64,000 nt of DNA. It comes from Amaurobius ferox (lineage: Eukaryota; Arthropoda; Arachnida; Araneae; Amaurobiidae). The DNA lies in NCBI GenBank assembly GCA_951213105.1, contig OX578133.1, positions 137,621,203-137,685,202 of the forward strand. Reading direction: 5' to 3'. The position numbers and the translations under genes were made by a program. Below, in pieces: positions 45,296 through 56,870 of this stretch. Each line of letters starts with the position of its first letter. Within the stretch, counting starts at the first letter, position 1. Below the pieces are notes generated by a model. It did not search any database and was not told the DNA's origin. It saw only the letters and a program-made list of their open reading frames with translations.

Positions 45296-47333
45296 ATTAA
45301 TTCACTCATTTGTGTTAAAGCTGAAGTGCAAATATCGAAACACCTTTTAGAACTTTCGGAAAAGCTGACTTTACAAAAAAGATGTACAGGAAAAACTATA
45401 AACCTGCAATAAGGAATACAGTCTAATGTGTTTAACATTATAATTAGTTAACATCTTAAATAGTTTTTATTTAAATCAATCAATTCTTCAAACTGTATAT
45501 CAAATTATAAGCATATTTCAATAAAACATGTTTTAATCATTTTCAAAAGAAATGGTGTCCATAACTTGAATTGTTTTGGCATTATTTGGCGAATTTCATT
45601 TTATGGCAACCAAATACAAGATTTTAAAACTTATGAAAAGTATTGCAGACGATTTAAAAAGATATTATTTTATACTTTGCTAATCAGCGGAAAAACACAC
45701 CATTCTATAAAATAATTTGTTTTTGTATATTTCTCATATTTGAAAATCGACAAGAGATTTAGTTAATACATGGTATGTGATCATATTTTAACATTTAGTT
45801 AGCTTTTAAGTATTTCATTAATTTATTGCCCCTTTTGGATGCTTTGGATATTACCAGTGATACAGTTGAACGATGTTGAAACTTCCATATTACGATATAC
45901 CGTCAGCCAGACACAATGAATGTTCTTATAGTTTTCGAGTCAATTTGAAGAAGATTGAAAATTTCCCGTTTTTGAAGTGTGTAATGTTTATATCTTAAAA
46001 ACTAAAAGTGCTAGCTATAAACAATCAGCGAGAATTTACAGCTGCAATTGGATTTTGGATCAATCTCTTAGTTTACAAGTATAGTGTTAAATTACTAATT
46101 TTGATATTTTATCATTTTAACCTGTGTTTTCCAATGAGTGGGAAAGCTGTAATACTCGTATTTAAAATGTCACGATTGTTGAAACTCAATCAGCTTACTC
46201 CTTGACGAAATATTGATGCACAGGAACGATATATCCGTTTCGTTTTTAAAAAATTAGGAAGTTAAATGAACTTGGGAGTTTTAAAGATGTTTAATGATTA
46301 GTGAGGTCTGAACAAAACAGATGGAAATATACGTGATCATGTACGTATTTATGTGCCGGTAGGCAAGTTTATAGATAAACTTGAATGTAATATCTTATTA
46401 GATATATGTATAAGTTTAATTTATATATCACAAAGCAAGTTGGTAAAATAATTGGACATTTTGAGGTGAAGTCTATAGTCGGAGTTTCCATATGAAATCA
46501 GGGAAAAAAATAAAAGTTATAGCTAGCTATAAATAGTTACCGAGTAACTTACAGTGCTTTGAAAGCCTGTGAACAAAACAAATGAGTCTAAAAATCGAAT
46601 AAACGTATTGAACTTTACTGGAGTTTCATTTTACAAAATGATATTCACGCAAAACTATTTCGGCTCCATCGGATTGGAGCCATCGCCGACTTTTTCTTCT
46701 CAAAACTATTTAACATGTTTTTACCGTTTTTAGTCATCTATTCAAATGTCTATAACTCTTCACTGTGAAAAGTTCTGGATTTTCAATATTTAACTTCAGA
46801 ATTTACAAACAACTTTTAAACCCACCATTAACTTGTACAACAACATGATATACACTTCATTTAACAGTTCTAAGATGTAAATTAACAAAGCATGTGTGTT
46901 AGCGTATTTTGAAATATTTTAAACGGTTGAAATTTTTATTAAAGAACTTGACTTTGCGTACATTTTAACAAACTAGTAAAATTCGACGCAAATAAAGTTA
47001 AATAAGCAGACGCACTTTTCGGTAATCTTTGGATTTCTGTTTCAATGCGAACAAGTTTGGACTTGAACGTCCAAACAAGGGCTAAACTATGGTCAAGCTA
47101 TAAAGCTTAATTCTGGAACTAATTTGGTAACGCTATATTTTAACCGTTTCGCGTTTATAAAGCATACGAAAAATTAAAGTGTGATAATTATTTTCATATA
47201 TTTACACACAATAACGAATCCAAAAATTGCTGAGGTGACATGATGTGAACATTTAAATATTTTTTCAAGGCGTTTTATTAAGTATAACTGCGTACACTAA
47301 TATTTACTAGGAAATACTTCTGATCAAGAGCAC
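45296..47333. other. Unannotated AT-rich sequence
   Basis: About 2 kb without a supported gene or repeat. Confidence 0.45.
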
Positions 47334-48068
47334 TTTTTACTTTCCCTGCAATACATGGTAATGTATAGGGAAAGTATTGTAATCATGTCGAAAATCGCAA
47401 CTCGAGTTTTCGACGGATCTACATGTTTCGAGACCTCTAGAATACGAAAGAACTATTTTTAGCGTGACGTCTGTGTGTGTGTCTGTGCAGATTTTGTATC
47501 CACTCTAACTAAAAAACTAATTGACCGAATTTCAAAAAATTTGGTAGGTGACTTGTGGGCGAGTCTGGTGCTGATTAGTTTTGGGTACGATTCGGGATAA
47601 AAGAACCTGCCTTTTTTGCGAAATGGCCCGCAAAAGCTTGTATCCACTCTAGCTAAAAATCTAATGGACCGAATTTTACAAAATTTGTTAAATGAGTCGC
47701 TTGTGGGTCGTCCTGGTGCTGATTAGATTTTGGTACGATTCGGAAAAAATAACCTTCCTTTTTTTGCAAAGTGGCCCGCAAAAATCGACAAAATCTAAAA
47801 TAAAAATTTACGTATGCTGAAATATATCCATTAAATGCTTGTTTTAGGCGTAATTTCTAACGAAGAAAAGAATGAGACCAACCCCATTACACTAGGGCTA
47901 GCCGTTCTCGAGATATTTTCGTTTTTTCTCTACGCCACCTTTGAAAATGAATCCAGTTATCAAATGAGACCGAAAATTGAATTAATAGTGAAATAAATTT
48001 AATTAAAATAAAGAGAACGTGGATATAAGTCTGCAAGGAAAGTCATGTGCTGCCCACATCAGATTTTT
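47334..48068 (+). repeat. Dispersed repeat R1, intact copy with internal duplication
   Basis: The 5' end forms a hairpin (ACTTTCCC..GGTAATGTATAGGGAAAGT) and is followed by GTCGAAAATCGCAACTCGAG. The 3' end is GGAAAGTCATGTGCTGCCCA. A ~142-bp segment starting TTGTATCCACTCTA is duplicated in tandem (about 47495-47636 and 47637-47780). It serves as the uninterrupted reference for the SINE-split copy at 25971-27011. Confidence 0.85.
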
Positions 48069-48069
48069 A

Positions 48070-48690
48070 ACTTATAAATTCTAGAGCCACGTGCCCAATT
48101 CGAATAACTAGCCTTGTGAATCTTACACATGACCATTAATTGGAGAGAACTCACCACCATCATTAAATCAGGTCATGTTTTTGCGTCGATATTGACATCC
48201 TCCTTGCTTCACCTACTTACAGCTCTTGCAATATATACGGAACTCTTCCCACTATTTTCAGATGAAGCAATTTTATTTATATTGGAGAGCACGCTGATGG
48301 ATATAGCTCTATACACCGCAGCATGTACAACTTTATACGTTTTTCAGCATAGAATTGCAGTTGAATGCAATGAATATCAGAATATAATTCATGGCACATA
48401 TTCAAATAAACACGTTTAGCTAATAAAGCATATATATTTTTATAGCTGTTATTTTTAGAGTCCATAATATGTATATAAATTATTTTGATTACTTTTCACG
48501 CTCCTTTAAAGTATTTTCTATGGCCTTACAGCATTTACTATTTATACAAACTAATGTGATATTTTCAATTAATACTAGATGTTTTTAATCCTTAAATCTC
48601 GTAGCATTCCCCCTACCCCTTGAAAGTACAGTGTATTTCAAATTTTAATAAGAATGCTATATAAAACATACCAAAAATATACAGTGTTTC
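48070..48690. other. Unannotated sequence
   Basis: A 96-codon ORF (48129-48419) encodes a mostly hydrophobic peptide without a recognised domain; I do not support it as a gene. Confidence 0.4.
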
Positions 48691-49384
48691 GAAAGGTACA
48701 TGAGTTTACACGTTAAGTCTATCTATAGTAAAGCGTATAATGAGTTTACACGTTAAGGCTATCTATAGTAAAACCCGGTTGAATAAAAGTGATTGTAGCG
48801 CTCCTAGCGGAGAATTTAAAAAATTAGGATAACGAACTTAGAAACAAAGTGGTTTAGAAAGAAAAAGCCAAACAAAAAGTTGTCGAGTATTGTCTAACGA
48901 GTAGGAATCGATTACGAAACTGTTACAGAAGGCGTTTATTTAACGATTAAATTTAATTAATTCAACATCATTCGCGAATGGTGTTGAAGAATTATACAGC
49001 AAACAATACATACATCAACAGAAATCTAAACTAGAACCTGTTTAAAATGTCCTTACTAGAAAGATAATGCACATGGGAATTTCAGAAATAATATGACAGT
49101 ATGTACTTTTAGAAGTCTTTCAGATATCGCCGTGTTAGAGGCAATGATATAACTTTTTTACAGGCATTTATTCCTTTTCGTTTATTCCCGGTGTCGATTA
49201 TTACTAATTAGACAATACTCTACAACTTCTTAATAAGCTTCTTTTATCTATTTCGTTTTGTGACCGAGTTCGTTATCCCAAGTTTTTAAACTTTCCACCA
49301 AACGCGCTGGAATCCCTTTCATTCGATCGGACATGGTCACTTTACTATAGATAGACCTAATGTGTTCAGTCATGGACCTTTCCT
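48691..49384. mobile_element. R6 long-inverted-repeat element, copy with clearest arms
   Basis: The left arm (GAAAGGTACATGAGTTTACA, GCGCTCCTAGCGGAGAA, GATAACGAACTT) and right arm (GAGTTCGTTATCC, CCAAACGCGCTGG, ATGGTCACTTTACTATAGA, CATGGACCTTTCC) are inverted copies of about 150 bp. The left arm also holds a ~40-bp tandem duplication (ATGAGTTTACACGTTAAG at about 48700 and 48739). There is no transposase. Confidence 0.7.
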
Positions 49385-49399
49385 TACAATGTTATATAT

Positions 49400-49860
49400 A
49401 TTTAAGTATAATATACAAAAATATATTACTCTTAATCTTTATACTAATTTCACAAATGCAAAGGGGACAGTACGAAATCTAACTTTGTATACAGTTCCTC
49501 AATCAAAAATGTTCCAATTATTACTGTAAATTTCTTCATACATTAAAATGTAAAATTCAAAATAGTTCGATTGTTCTACAAGAAACATTTACCGTGATAT
49601 TCCAGCTCAAATTTGCAGTAGTTCTATGCTAAGATATTGGAGGTTATATACAAATTGAATTGCGAGTCATGTCAATTTTTCAGCAAATACCCCATATTAT
49701 GCAAACCTATGTTCCCTTTCTAAGCAAATTATTAGGTGCTAAAAACTTTCTGTGACACCTCGATAAATCTTAAAGATATGTCATTAAATGAAATACAAAA
49801 CATATAACCTAAAGATATGTCATTAAATGAAATACAAAACATATAACCTGAAATGCTTTA
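49400..49860. other. Unannotated sequence with a short duplication
   Basis: CTAAAGATATGTCATTAAATG and its continuation occur twice in direct succession near 49770-49850. Nothing else is supported. Confidence 0.5.
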
Positions 49861-50778
49861 TTACTTTCCTTATATACATAATGTATAAGGAATGTATTGT
49901 GACGGGGTCGAAAATTCGAATTCGAGTTTTCGCCGGGAGAGCATTGAGAGAGAGAGAGAGAGAGAGAGAGAGCATTGAGAGAGAGAGAGTGTGTGTGTAT
50001 GTGTGTGTGGAGACGATAACTGGCGAACGAATGGACCGATTCGAACAAAATTTGGTACAAAAAAAATCACAATCCGTAAACACTGGAAGCCTATTGTTTT
50101 TATACGCAATCGAATGTTCAGAACCCCCCCAAAAATTTCGAATGAAATTTTGAAAAAATCGTCAAAAAATCAAAACCGCTAATAAAGTTACGCAAATAGA
50201 CATTTCTTATGTAATTTTTCATTAGAAAATGATTGACATGAATTTTAGAACGCTAACATGAACCGTTCTCGAGATATTGTACATTTTTCAAAAAAATTAT
50301 CAAAAAGTCATATAAATTTAAAAAATATATATATCCTATTGAGAAACATGTTCACTTTTCATATGTAATAACCATGCGATAATTTGGGTGACATCATTCT
50401 CGTAGATCCAGCTCGTTCCATTCATGAAAAAAGATACTTTAAGAAATACTTTTGTATTTGAACGCCAATAGTCATTTATCTGCTGTAAGAATAACTTATT
50501 TCTTCGTCCATAACGCTTGGTGAGATTTTGGCGACGAATTTGGCGGAATGTCGCCAACTTGGCGACTTTTTGAAATGTTGCCAAATTAACGAAAATCTCG
50601 CCAAATGGATAAAAATGACGCTATATCAAAGAAAATGACGACTAATTGTCGAAAATTCAATATCTTGGAAAGAATATTAGTATCTACTATAAGGAAAACC
50701 TATTTTTTTACATCAAAAGTAGTAAATTCATTACATTATATAAGGAAAGTCATGTGTTGCCCACATCAGATTTTTTTT
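49861..50778 (+). repeat. Dispersed repeat R2, copy b
   Basis: The 5' hairpin TTACTTTCCTTATATACA..TGTATAAGGAATGTATTG and the interior match 2656-3500. An AG microsatellite (about 49949-49990) is inserted after GCATTG. The 3' end ATAAGGAAAGTCATGTGTTG..CCACATCAGA is the same as that of R1, although the interiors of R1 and R2 differ. The overlapping ORFs of 63 to 108 codons are artefacts of the repeat. Confidence 0.85.
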
Positions 50779-50779
50779 A

Positions 50780-51398
50780 TTTTATAAGCCCCTCAATGCT
50801 AATTGAAAATGATGAATTTGTATACCTAGGAAAGTGATTTAAGTCATAACAGTCAATGTTTCATATTTCTGTAAATTTTGGTCGTAACTTTTTTTTTATT
50901 TTCCCATAATTCATGAAAAAAATTTTAATTATTAGAAATTTTGTATCGAGAGACCGTATAAATTTAGATTTCGTATTTTTCAAACAAATACATTTCGGGG
51001 TCTAAAACTGTTACAAGATGAATTGCAACCTTATTTGAAACATTTTTTGTAATTGGCAGTATATATCTGTCACTACCAATAAAGGAAATAAAATTCGAAT
51101 AATATTTGGGATATAATATTTGGCTAATATTTGGGAAATAAAGCTCGTTTCAGGACTTTCTGGGACACCATTTATACTACGAAAATAAAAAGAACAAGTT
51201 AAGACATCGTGAATATCGTAGCATGTGAATTTTTTTTCTTTAATTTAAAAGGTACTTTTAAATGAAAATAGAATTTTCAAGGTGCAAATGAGCACATTAA
51301 AGTATGCACTAAAGGAAAACTTCCGAAGAATGGTAAAACTTTGATAAAAGTCATTGCAAGAAGGTATATTCTGAAATGAATTCAAAAAGAAAATTTAC
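50780..51398. other. AT-rich intron-like sequence
   Basis: No repeat or gene recognised; it would be intron downstream of the minus-strand exon. Confidence 0.45.
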
Positions 51399-51486
51399 CT
51401 GTCTATCTAGTTTTTCTCTAACATGACGAACATCTGGAACAGCTTTGGTGGATTCTATTGCACCCGGTGGTCCATTCCATTCGTTA
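51399..51486 (-). CDS. Internal exon of an unidentified host gene
   Basis: On the minus strand an 88-bp segment is bounded by a 3' splice site (TTTCATTTTAG before 51486) and a 5' splice site (CAG|GTAAAT at 51399). Only one frame is open across it: one leading base plus 29 codons. The peptide starts NEWNGPPGA, contains KAVPDVRHV and ends REKLDRQ. It is rich in charged residues and proline, unlike the Ile/Lys/Asn/Phe-rich chance ORFs nearby, and less AT-rich than its flanks. The end could begin a charged helix. I do not recognise the protein. Neighbouring exons were not found, so introns on both sides must be long. Confidence 0.7.
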
Positions 51487-51954
51487 CTAAAATGAAAGTT
51501 TTTTTATTATAAAAACATTGAATGATATTATGTAAAGCATTGAAAAGTTTTTCATTTAACTGTAATAATGTCGCATGAAATGTAAATTTAAAAGCTGCTA
51601 TATAAGTCATAAAAGTTAAGTATACTTAAATGAGGCCATGATAAAATAAATTCAACAAAACACTAAATCTTTTAAAGAAAGTATAAATAGTTTCTACATT
51701 TAGCTTTTCTAATTAATGAAAGTAAAACTTGCCCATAGAAATAAATGTATCTGTATTTCAGACAGTGATATGATCATATATAGTAAATATAAATCAATAA
51801 TGAACTTCATAAAGCAATCATTGGACATAATCATAATAATGACGAGATATAATCATAATGACCTGAAAAAACAATTATGTACAGGCATATAATGATATTA
51901 TATTTCTATAAAAATATTAAATTTTGACAGAAAAAAATTCATTGTGAATGCCAC
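51487..51954. other. AT-rich intron-like sequence
   Basis: No repeat or gene recognised between the exon and R4. Confidence 0.45.
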
Positions 51955-53277
51955 ATTTTAACGCTTTACAACATAGTTGAAAAGTGTTTATGACTTTGTT
52001 CATTCTGTCTGTCTGTCTGGCTGTCTGTCTGCACGATAACTGCCGCAAAAATGACTTTATCAAAATGAAATTTTAGTATGTTTTTCAGACGGTCTGTAGG
52101 ACCTATGGAAATATAAATGAACAATATCAGCCAATTAGTTTTGGATTGAACCCGGGTTGAAAAAATGAAATACATTGAACCCTATGGGACCTAATTTTTC
52201 AAACATTTTTTCAGCGGATTTAAAATTCACAAATTGCTTCGAAAATTTTAGGTAATATTCAAATTGTTCCATAAAATATATAAAAAAAAATCAGCGAAAT
52301 ATATTCAGTAGGTTTTTTTTTTAAATAAAAATTAAAATAATAATTACACCTCTTATATGAAGTGATCACGTGACCATGATATGAAAAATAACGTGACCCA
52401 CTTCAAAAAAAAATATGGCATCCGTCTTGTCTCAAAATCGTGATTTTTAAAGTTCTTTTTAATTCATATTGAGTGTTGTATCCGTCCTAAAACCCCTTTA
52501 TTTTTGCTTAAATTCTGTGCATCTACATACTGAAACAACGCAATTAAATATATTTGAGTTTAAATGATCATCCAAATTTGATTATTTCTGCAATGAAGCC
52601 TATTTTTCATTCATGAAAAATGTAAACAGCAAAATATGTAGAATGAGTTGTATTAGAATTGCTGTATTTCTTTAACACAAAATTATTTAGATCATGGAGT
52701 CTGCGTAGCTGATATGAATGAAATATTTATTGATTTTACAAAGAGAAGGACGCTTTTTTTCGATGATGTTTTAAGCATAGAGTTTAATTACTTGTAGCTC
52801 CATGGTCTTAATTTTTATATAAAATAAATTATTATAGTATTGTGATGAATGAAATGAATGGGAAATTATTTATGAATGAAATGCTGCTTTTATAGAGAGA
52901 GCCAGGCGTGTTATTTTTTCTATGGCGTCATTTGAATGAATTTCAGTTGTTTTCGATGAAGTTTTCAAATGTAATAAATTATCGTAGTATTATAATAATT
53001 AGAAAATTATTACCAAGGAATGTATCGCATTTTAGAGATGTTTAAACCAGGCAATTTATATTTCAATGAAGTCATTTGAATGAAGTTATTTTTTTTCGAT
53101 GAAGGTTTAAGTTTTCAAATATAATAAATTGTGATAAGTTTTAAAATATTACCGAGGAATGTATTGCATTTTAGAGATGTTTAGATAAAATTGCATTGAA
53201 GTTGGAAAGTGTTTCATAATCAATGCTTCAAGCATGATTGATGGTTCTTGTTTTTACTTAATTTCTCTGCATCTATA
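51955..53277 (+). repeat. Dispersed repeat R4, copy 3 (left part, interrupted by a MITE)
   Basis: It starts ACAACATAGTTGAAAA like the copy at 43960 and runs through the complete unit to CATAATCAATGC and GCATGATTGAT. It then begins another unit (TTTTTACTTAATTTC..GCATCTATA) that is broken at 53277 by the MITE and resumes at 54480. Confidence 0.8.
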
Positions 53278-54479
53278 CAGGGTGTCCCAAAAAGATTGCA
53301 ACGCGCTTTAATTCTTTACCTGTTAGAGATAAATGGGCAATATAAATTGCAAAAATGTTGAAAGTAAGGTAGGAAATAAGACTAAGTTAACGACATAGTC
53401 CTCCCATTAATTTCCAAAAAGTTACACTTTTAAAAAAATTTTATGACCCTCTTAGACAAATTTGGTCAATCAGAAAATTTTTGCAAGAAGATCATTAAAA
53501 TACAACAAGACCAATAAAAAGACCGAATATCTGTATCTTTAAAATTGAGCGAGTTATATTTAATTTAAAATTGAACATTGTGAATGGGGACCATATATCA
53601 AATCAGAAATGTAAATTTGTGACGTATCACAAAAAAGATAAAACTGGATGATATTACATAGGAGACATTTTTGCGAAATCCGCGTAGGTTCACGATGCAA
53701 TCACGGATTCTTAAGTACTTTTCACATTGAGACATGCAATTCTTTATTTGAAACAATTAGAATAAATAAGTAAACAAATGCAAGTACATATTTGATTTTG
53801 AAATTTAACATAATCTTTCAAAACGAAGAAAAGACTCACAGACAATTTTTTCGTTCCTTTAACTCTAATTTAGCCGTTTCAAATGTTTATAGTAAAATAA
53901 TTTATAAAAATTGAAGATTGAAATGCAGACGATTTATTTTTTAATTTACGTAGTTATTCAATTTTATCAATGTATGCATGTTTTAATTATGTTCCCTAAC
54001 CGCGTAGTGAGTACCACTGCTTTATATGATCTCTATCTGTGTAACGCTTTATATAGATGCATTTGTGATAAAACATTTTGACACATATTAACGTATTTTT
54101 GATCTAAACAATTTTCATCGTCGATTTGTTTATGATCCCGATTTTCACTGATGAAACAGCCTTTCACGTGATACGAAAAAGTAGCAAAAGTCAGATTTTT
54201 TTCCTTCATAATAATTCAATTGATTTTAAAGTTACAGATATGCGGTTTTTTTAATGATCTTGTGGCATTAAAAATACAAATTTTCTGAGTGACCAAATTT
54301 GTCTAAGGGGGTCGTATAAAAATTTAAAAAGTGTAACTTTTGACAATTAAAGGGAGAACTAATTCATTAACATAGTTTTATTTCCTACCTTACTTTCAAC
54401 ATTTTTGCAATTTACATTGCCCACTTATTTACAACAGGTACAGAATTAAAGCGCATTTCAATCTTTTTGGGACACCCTG
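53278..54479. mobile_element. 1.2-kb TA-flanked MITE with long terminal inverted repeats
   Basis: Both ends carry CAGGGTGTCCCAAAAAG in inverted orientation and are flanked by TA (53276-53277 and 54480-54481), the hallmark of Tc1/mariner-superfamily insertion. The inverted repeats extend inward for about 250 bp with modest divergence (blocks such as GTTGAAAGTAAGGTAGGAAA and ACAAATTTGGTCA). The interior has no transposase. Flanking R4 sequence is continuous when the element is removed, proving insertion into R4. Confidence 0.92.
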
Positions 54480-54554
54480 TATTCTAAAATAGCGCAATTA
54501 CAATATATTTGGGTTTAAACGATCCATGCCATCCATGTTATGTCAAATTTGTGA
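54480..54554 (+). repeat. R4 fragment, right of the MITE
   Basis: TATTCTAAAATAGCGCAATT followed by ACAATATATTTGGGTTTAAA continues the R4 unit interrupted at 53277. Confidence 0.75.
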
Positions 54555-55255
54555 TTTTTAAAGTTCCTTTTAATTTATATCTAGTGTTGTATCCGTCCTA
54601 AAACCGCTTTATTTTTACTTAATTTCTGTGCATCTATATTCTGAAATAACGCAATTAGAATATATTTGAGTATAAATGATCATCAAACTTTGATTATTTC
54701 TACACTGAAGCTTAATTTTCAATTATGGAGAATGTAAACACATCAAGCTGTAAGATGAGTTATATAAGAATTGCTAAATTTCTTTAATGCAAAATTATTT
54801 AACTCTGGAGTCTGTATTATAGATGATATTAATGAAACATTCATTGATTTTACATAGAGACTCAGGCGATTTTATAGCAGACTCTTTGGATGAAGTTTTA
54901 AGTATAAAGTTAAATTACTTTTACGTCCATGGTTTTAAGTTTTTAAGTAAAATAAATTATTGTAGTATTGTGATGAATGAAAGGAAGGGAAAAAAGTGGA
55001 TGAATGAAATATTTACTGCTTTGACATACAGAGCCAGGCGATTTATATTTCGATGACGTCATATGAATAAAGTTCATTTTTCTATGAAGTTTTTACTTTT
55101 AAAATATAATAAATTATTGTAGTATTGTGATAATTTTAAAAATATTACCGCTAAATGTAGCTCATTTTAGAGATGTTTAAATAAAATCGCATTGCAGTTG
55201 GAAAGTGTTTCATAATCAATGCTTTATGCATGATTGATTTTTCTTATTATATATT
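54555..55255 (+). repeat. Dispersed repeat R4, copy 4
   Basis: A further unit starting AGTTCCTTTTAATTTATATC and ending CATAATCAATGC..GCATGATTGATT. It follows copy 3 in the same orientation, so R4 units are in local tandem here. Confidence 0.8.
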
Positions 55256-55387
55256 ACATTTGTGTCATTTTATTCACACAAGAGGGAGAAACATGTGGCT
55301 AAGGGTCTGTTACAGTAGCGGACTGTTGCTCCTGCCAAAATATCGATCGAAGATACTAGAAATCAGTAGCCAAATTATAAGTTCGGA

Positions 55388-55458
55388 CCCGAAACTAGCT
55401 TTTGGTCTAATGTCGGTCTTGTAAGCTCTAGGTCTCAAGTTCGAACTTAGCTCGGATC
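55388..55458 (+). pseudogene. tRNA-Thr(TGT)-like pseudogene or SINE head
   Basis: An A-box-like CTAGCTTTTGGTCTAATG, an anticodon-arm-like GGTCTTGTAAGCTC (loop with TGT) and a B-box AAGTTCGAACTT lie at tRNA spacing. CCGA near the start can pair with TCGG at the end. Mismatches in the stems argue against a working tRNA. It may head an unrecognised SINE. Confidence 0.5.
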
Positions 55459-55669
55459 CAAACATCATTAATTCCTACGGATCCTTTGATTCAATGAAGA
55501 TTAAGGGTTTTAAAGTAGAACCATATATTATAGTATAATAAATAATCCAGTATTTAGTAATATAAAATATGTGAAATCCAAGCACACTAAAATGTGCAGA
55601 CCGTTCAACCATTCGATCAAACCAACACATACAAAGATAATTCTCACTGTTACAGTTTCACTATTATAT

Positions 55670-55790
55670 GAATATATATCTCTCACTATCTCACTATTTT
55701 ATATTTCTATCTCGCCATTTATTTCATGTATCTATCTCACTATATAGTATATGTTTCCATCTCACTATTATACATAATGTCTAGGAAAGC
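55670..55790. repeat. Degenerate TATCTCACTAT repeats
   Basis: (T/C)ATCTCACTAT(T/A)-like units recur irregularly at least five times. Confidence 0.6.
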
Positions 55791-55834
55791 TCTATCAAGG
55801 GACATTTTTTGAGAACGAAGAGAATTATCTTTAT

Positions 55835-56340
55835 TATTTTAATGCAGCTGCATAGGAAACCCTCAAAGAGCTACACGACAAGACAACTTTGGGAGCTGAC
55901 CCCTTATGGGAGGCAGGGAGGCTATTACGCTCCCCTTTTAGAGATAGAGAAAAAAAGTCAATTACAAAAGTTCTAGAGCGTTGCCAAATTAGTATAAAAG
56001 TGTGTTTTCCCGGCAGAAAAAGCTGCAACTAATTGTCCAAAAATATTTTAAATAAATAACAGCGTATTGATACGCGTCTGATACCATAACCAATTTATAT
56101 AAGGTATACGTGACACGTAAGACATAAACAGCACGTGTATGATGCTCAAATCCTATACTAAGATATCTCTAAATATGAATAATGTACTATAATATCTCTT
56201 AGAAACCTCTAGGGCAATAGACGTTGTATGTGTATGAACCCCCCAAACACTTATCAGTATTACTCTCGGCTCTTGTATGTATATTACCACATAGTCTAAT
56301 ATTATCTCCTTGTTATCTCTAAACCTTTTAGTCTGACTTG
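55835..56340 (-). mobile_element. Possible copia-like LTR edge with primer-binding site
   Basis: On the minus strand TGGTATCAGA (near 56085) matches the initiator-Met tRNA-type primer-binding site used by many copia elements. It is preceded by a ~250-bp LTR-like region with TATATAAATTGGTTA at its end. No matching partner LTR or coding region follows. A chance match is possible. Confidence 0.3.
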
Positions 56341-56344
56341 ATAC

Positions 56345-56870
56345 GTCTAATTTGGAAACACCTAAATTGATGGCTAAGGCTCCTTAGATGATATCAGAAA
56401 GCCTTCATAATGCTGCAATAATCAACTCAATATCTTTCCACTCAAGAGAGTGAATAGCGTTATAACCGAAACTTGAAATTAAACACATATCTAACTATAA
56501 TTTCACTTGATTTACATTTAATAATAGATGCACTTTAATAAGACGTTTAAAATACACTTGTAATTTTAATGTTTGTGTTCATTTTAAACACATGAGTGAC
56601 GTAGTAATTTTGCAATTGTGTAGATTTGATAAATTCGTTTCTGTTATATCTTCTCGCATGAAAGAAATTTAATGTCAAAGTAAAGATTGATGGGGGGTTT
56701 TTCCATCCTTTTTCATTAATCATATTATATTTCATGACATTTTCCATCCATACGGATTCATTATATTTCCTACAACTTTACTTTGCAATAATTAATTATT
56801 ATTATAATCTATGGATCACAAACAAGCAGAATTCTTAGGAAAATCTTTAAGCACCCAATAACTTTGAAAG
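56345..56870. other. Unannotated AT-rich sequence
   Basis: No gene or ordered repeat recognised. Confidence 0.4.

Noticed and set aside
48129..48419. 96-codon hydrophobic ORF
   Set aside because: No domain recognised, no splice or promoter context, and length is within chance expectation for this much sequence. Slight resemblance to the ORF at 5038-5241 is too weak to use.
49809..50182. Cluster of five overlapping ORFs of 63-108 codons on both strands
   Set aside because: All lie in the R2 repeat and its AG/TG microsatellites; none matches a protein family.
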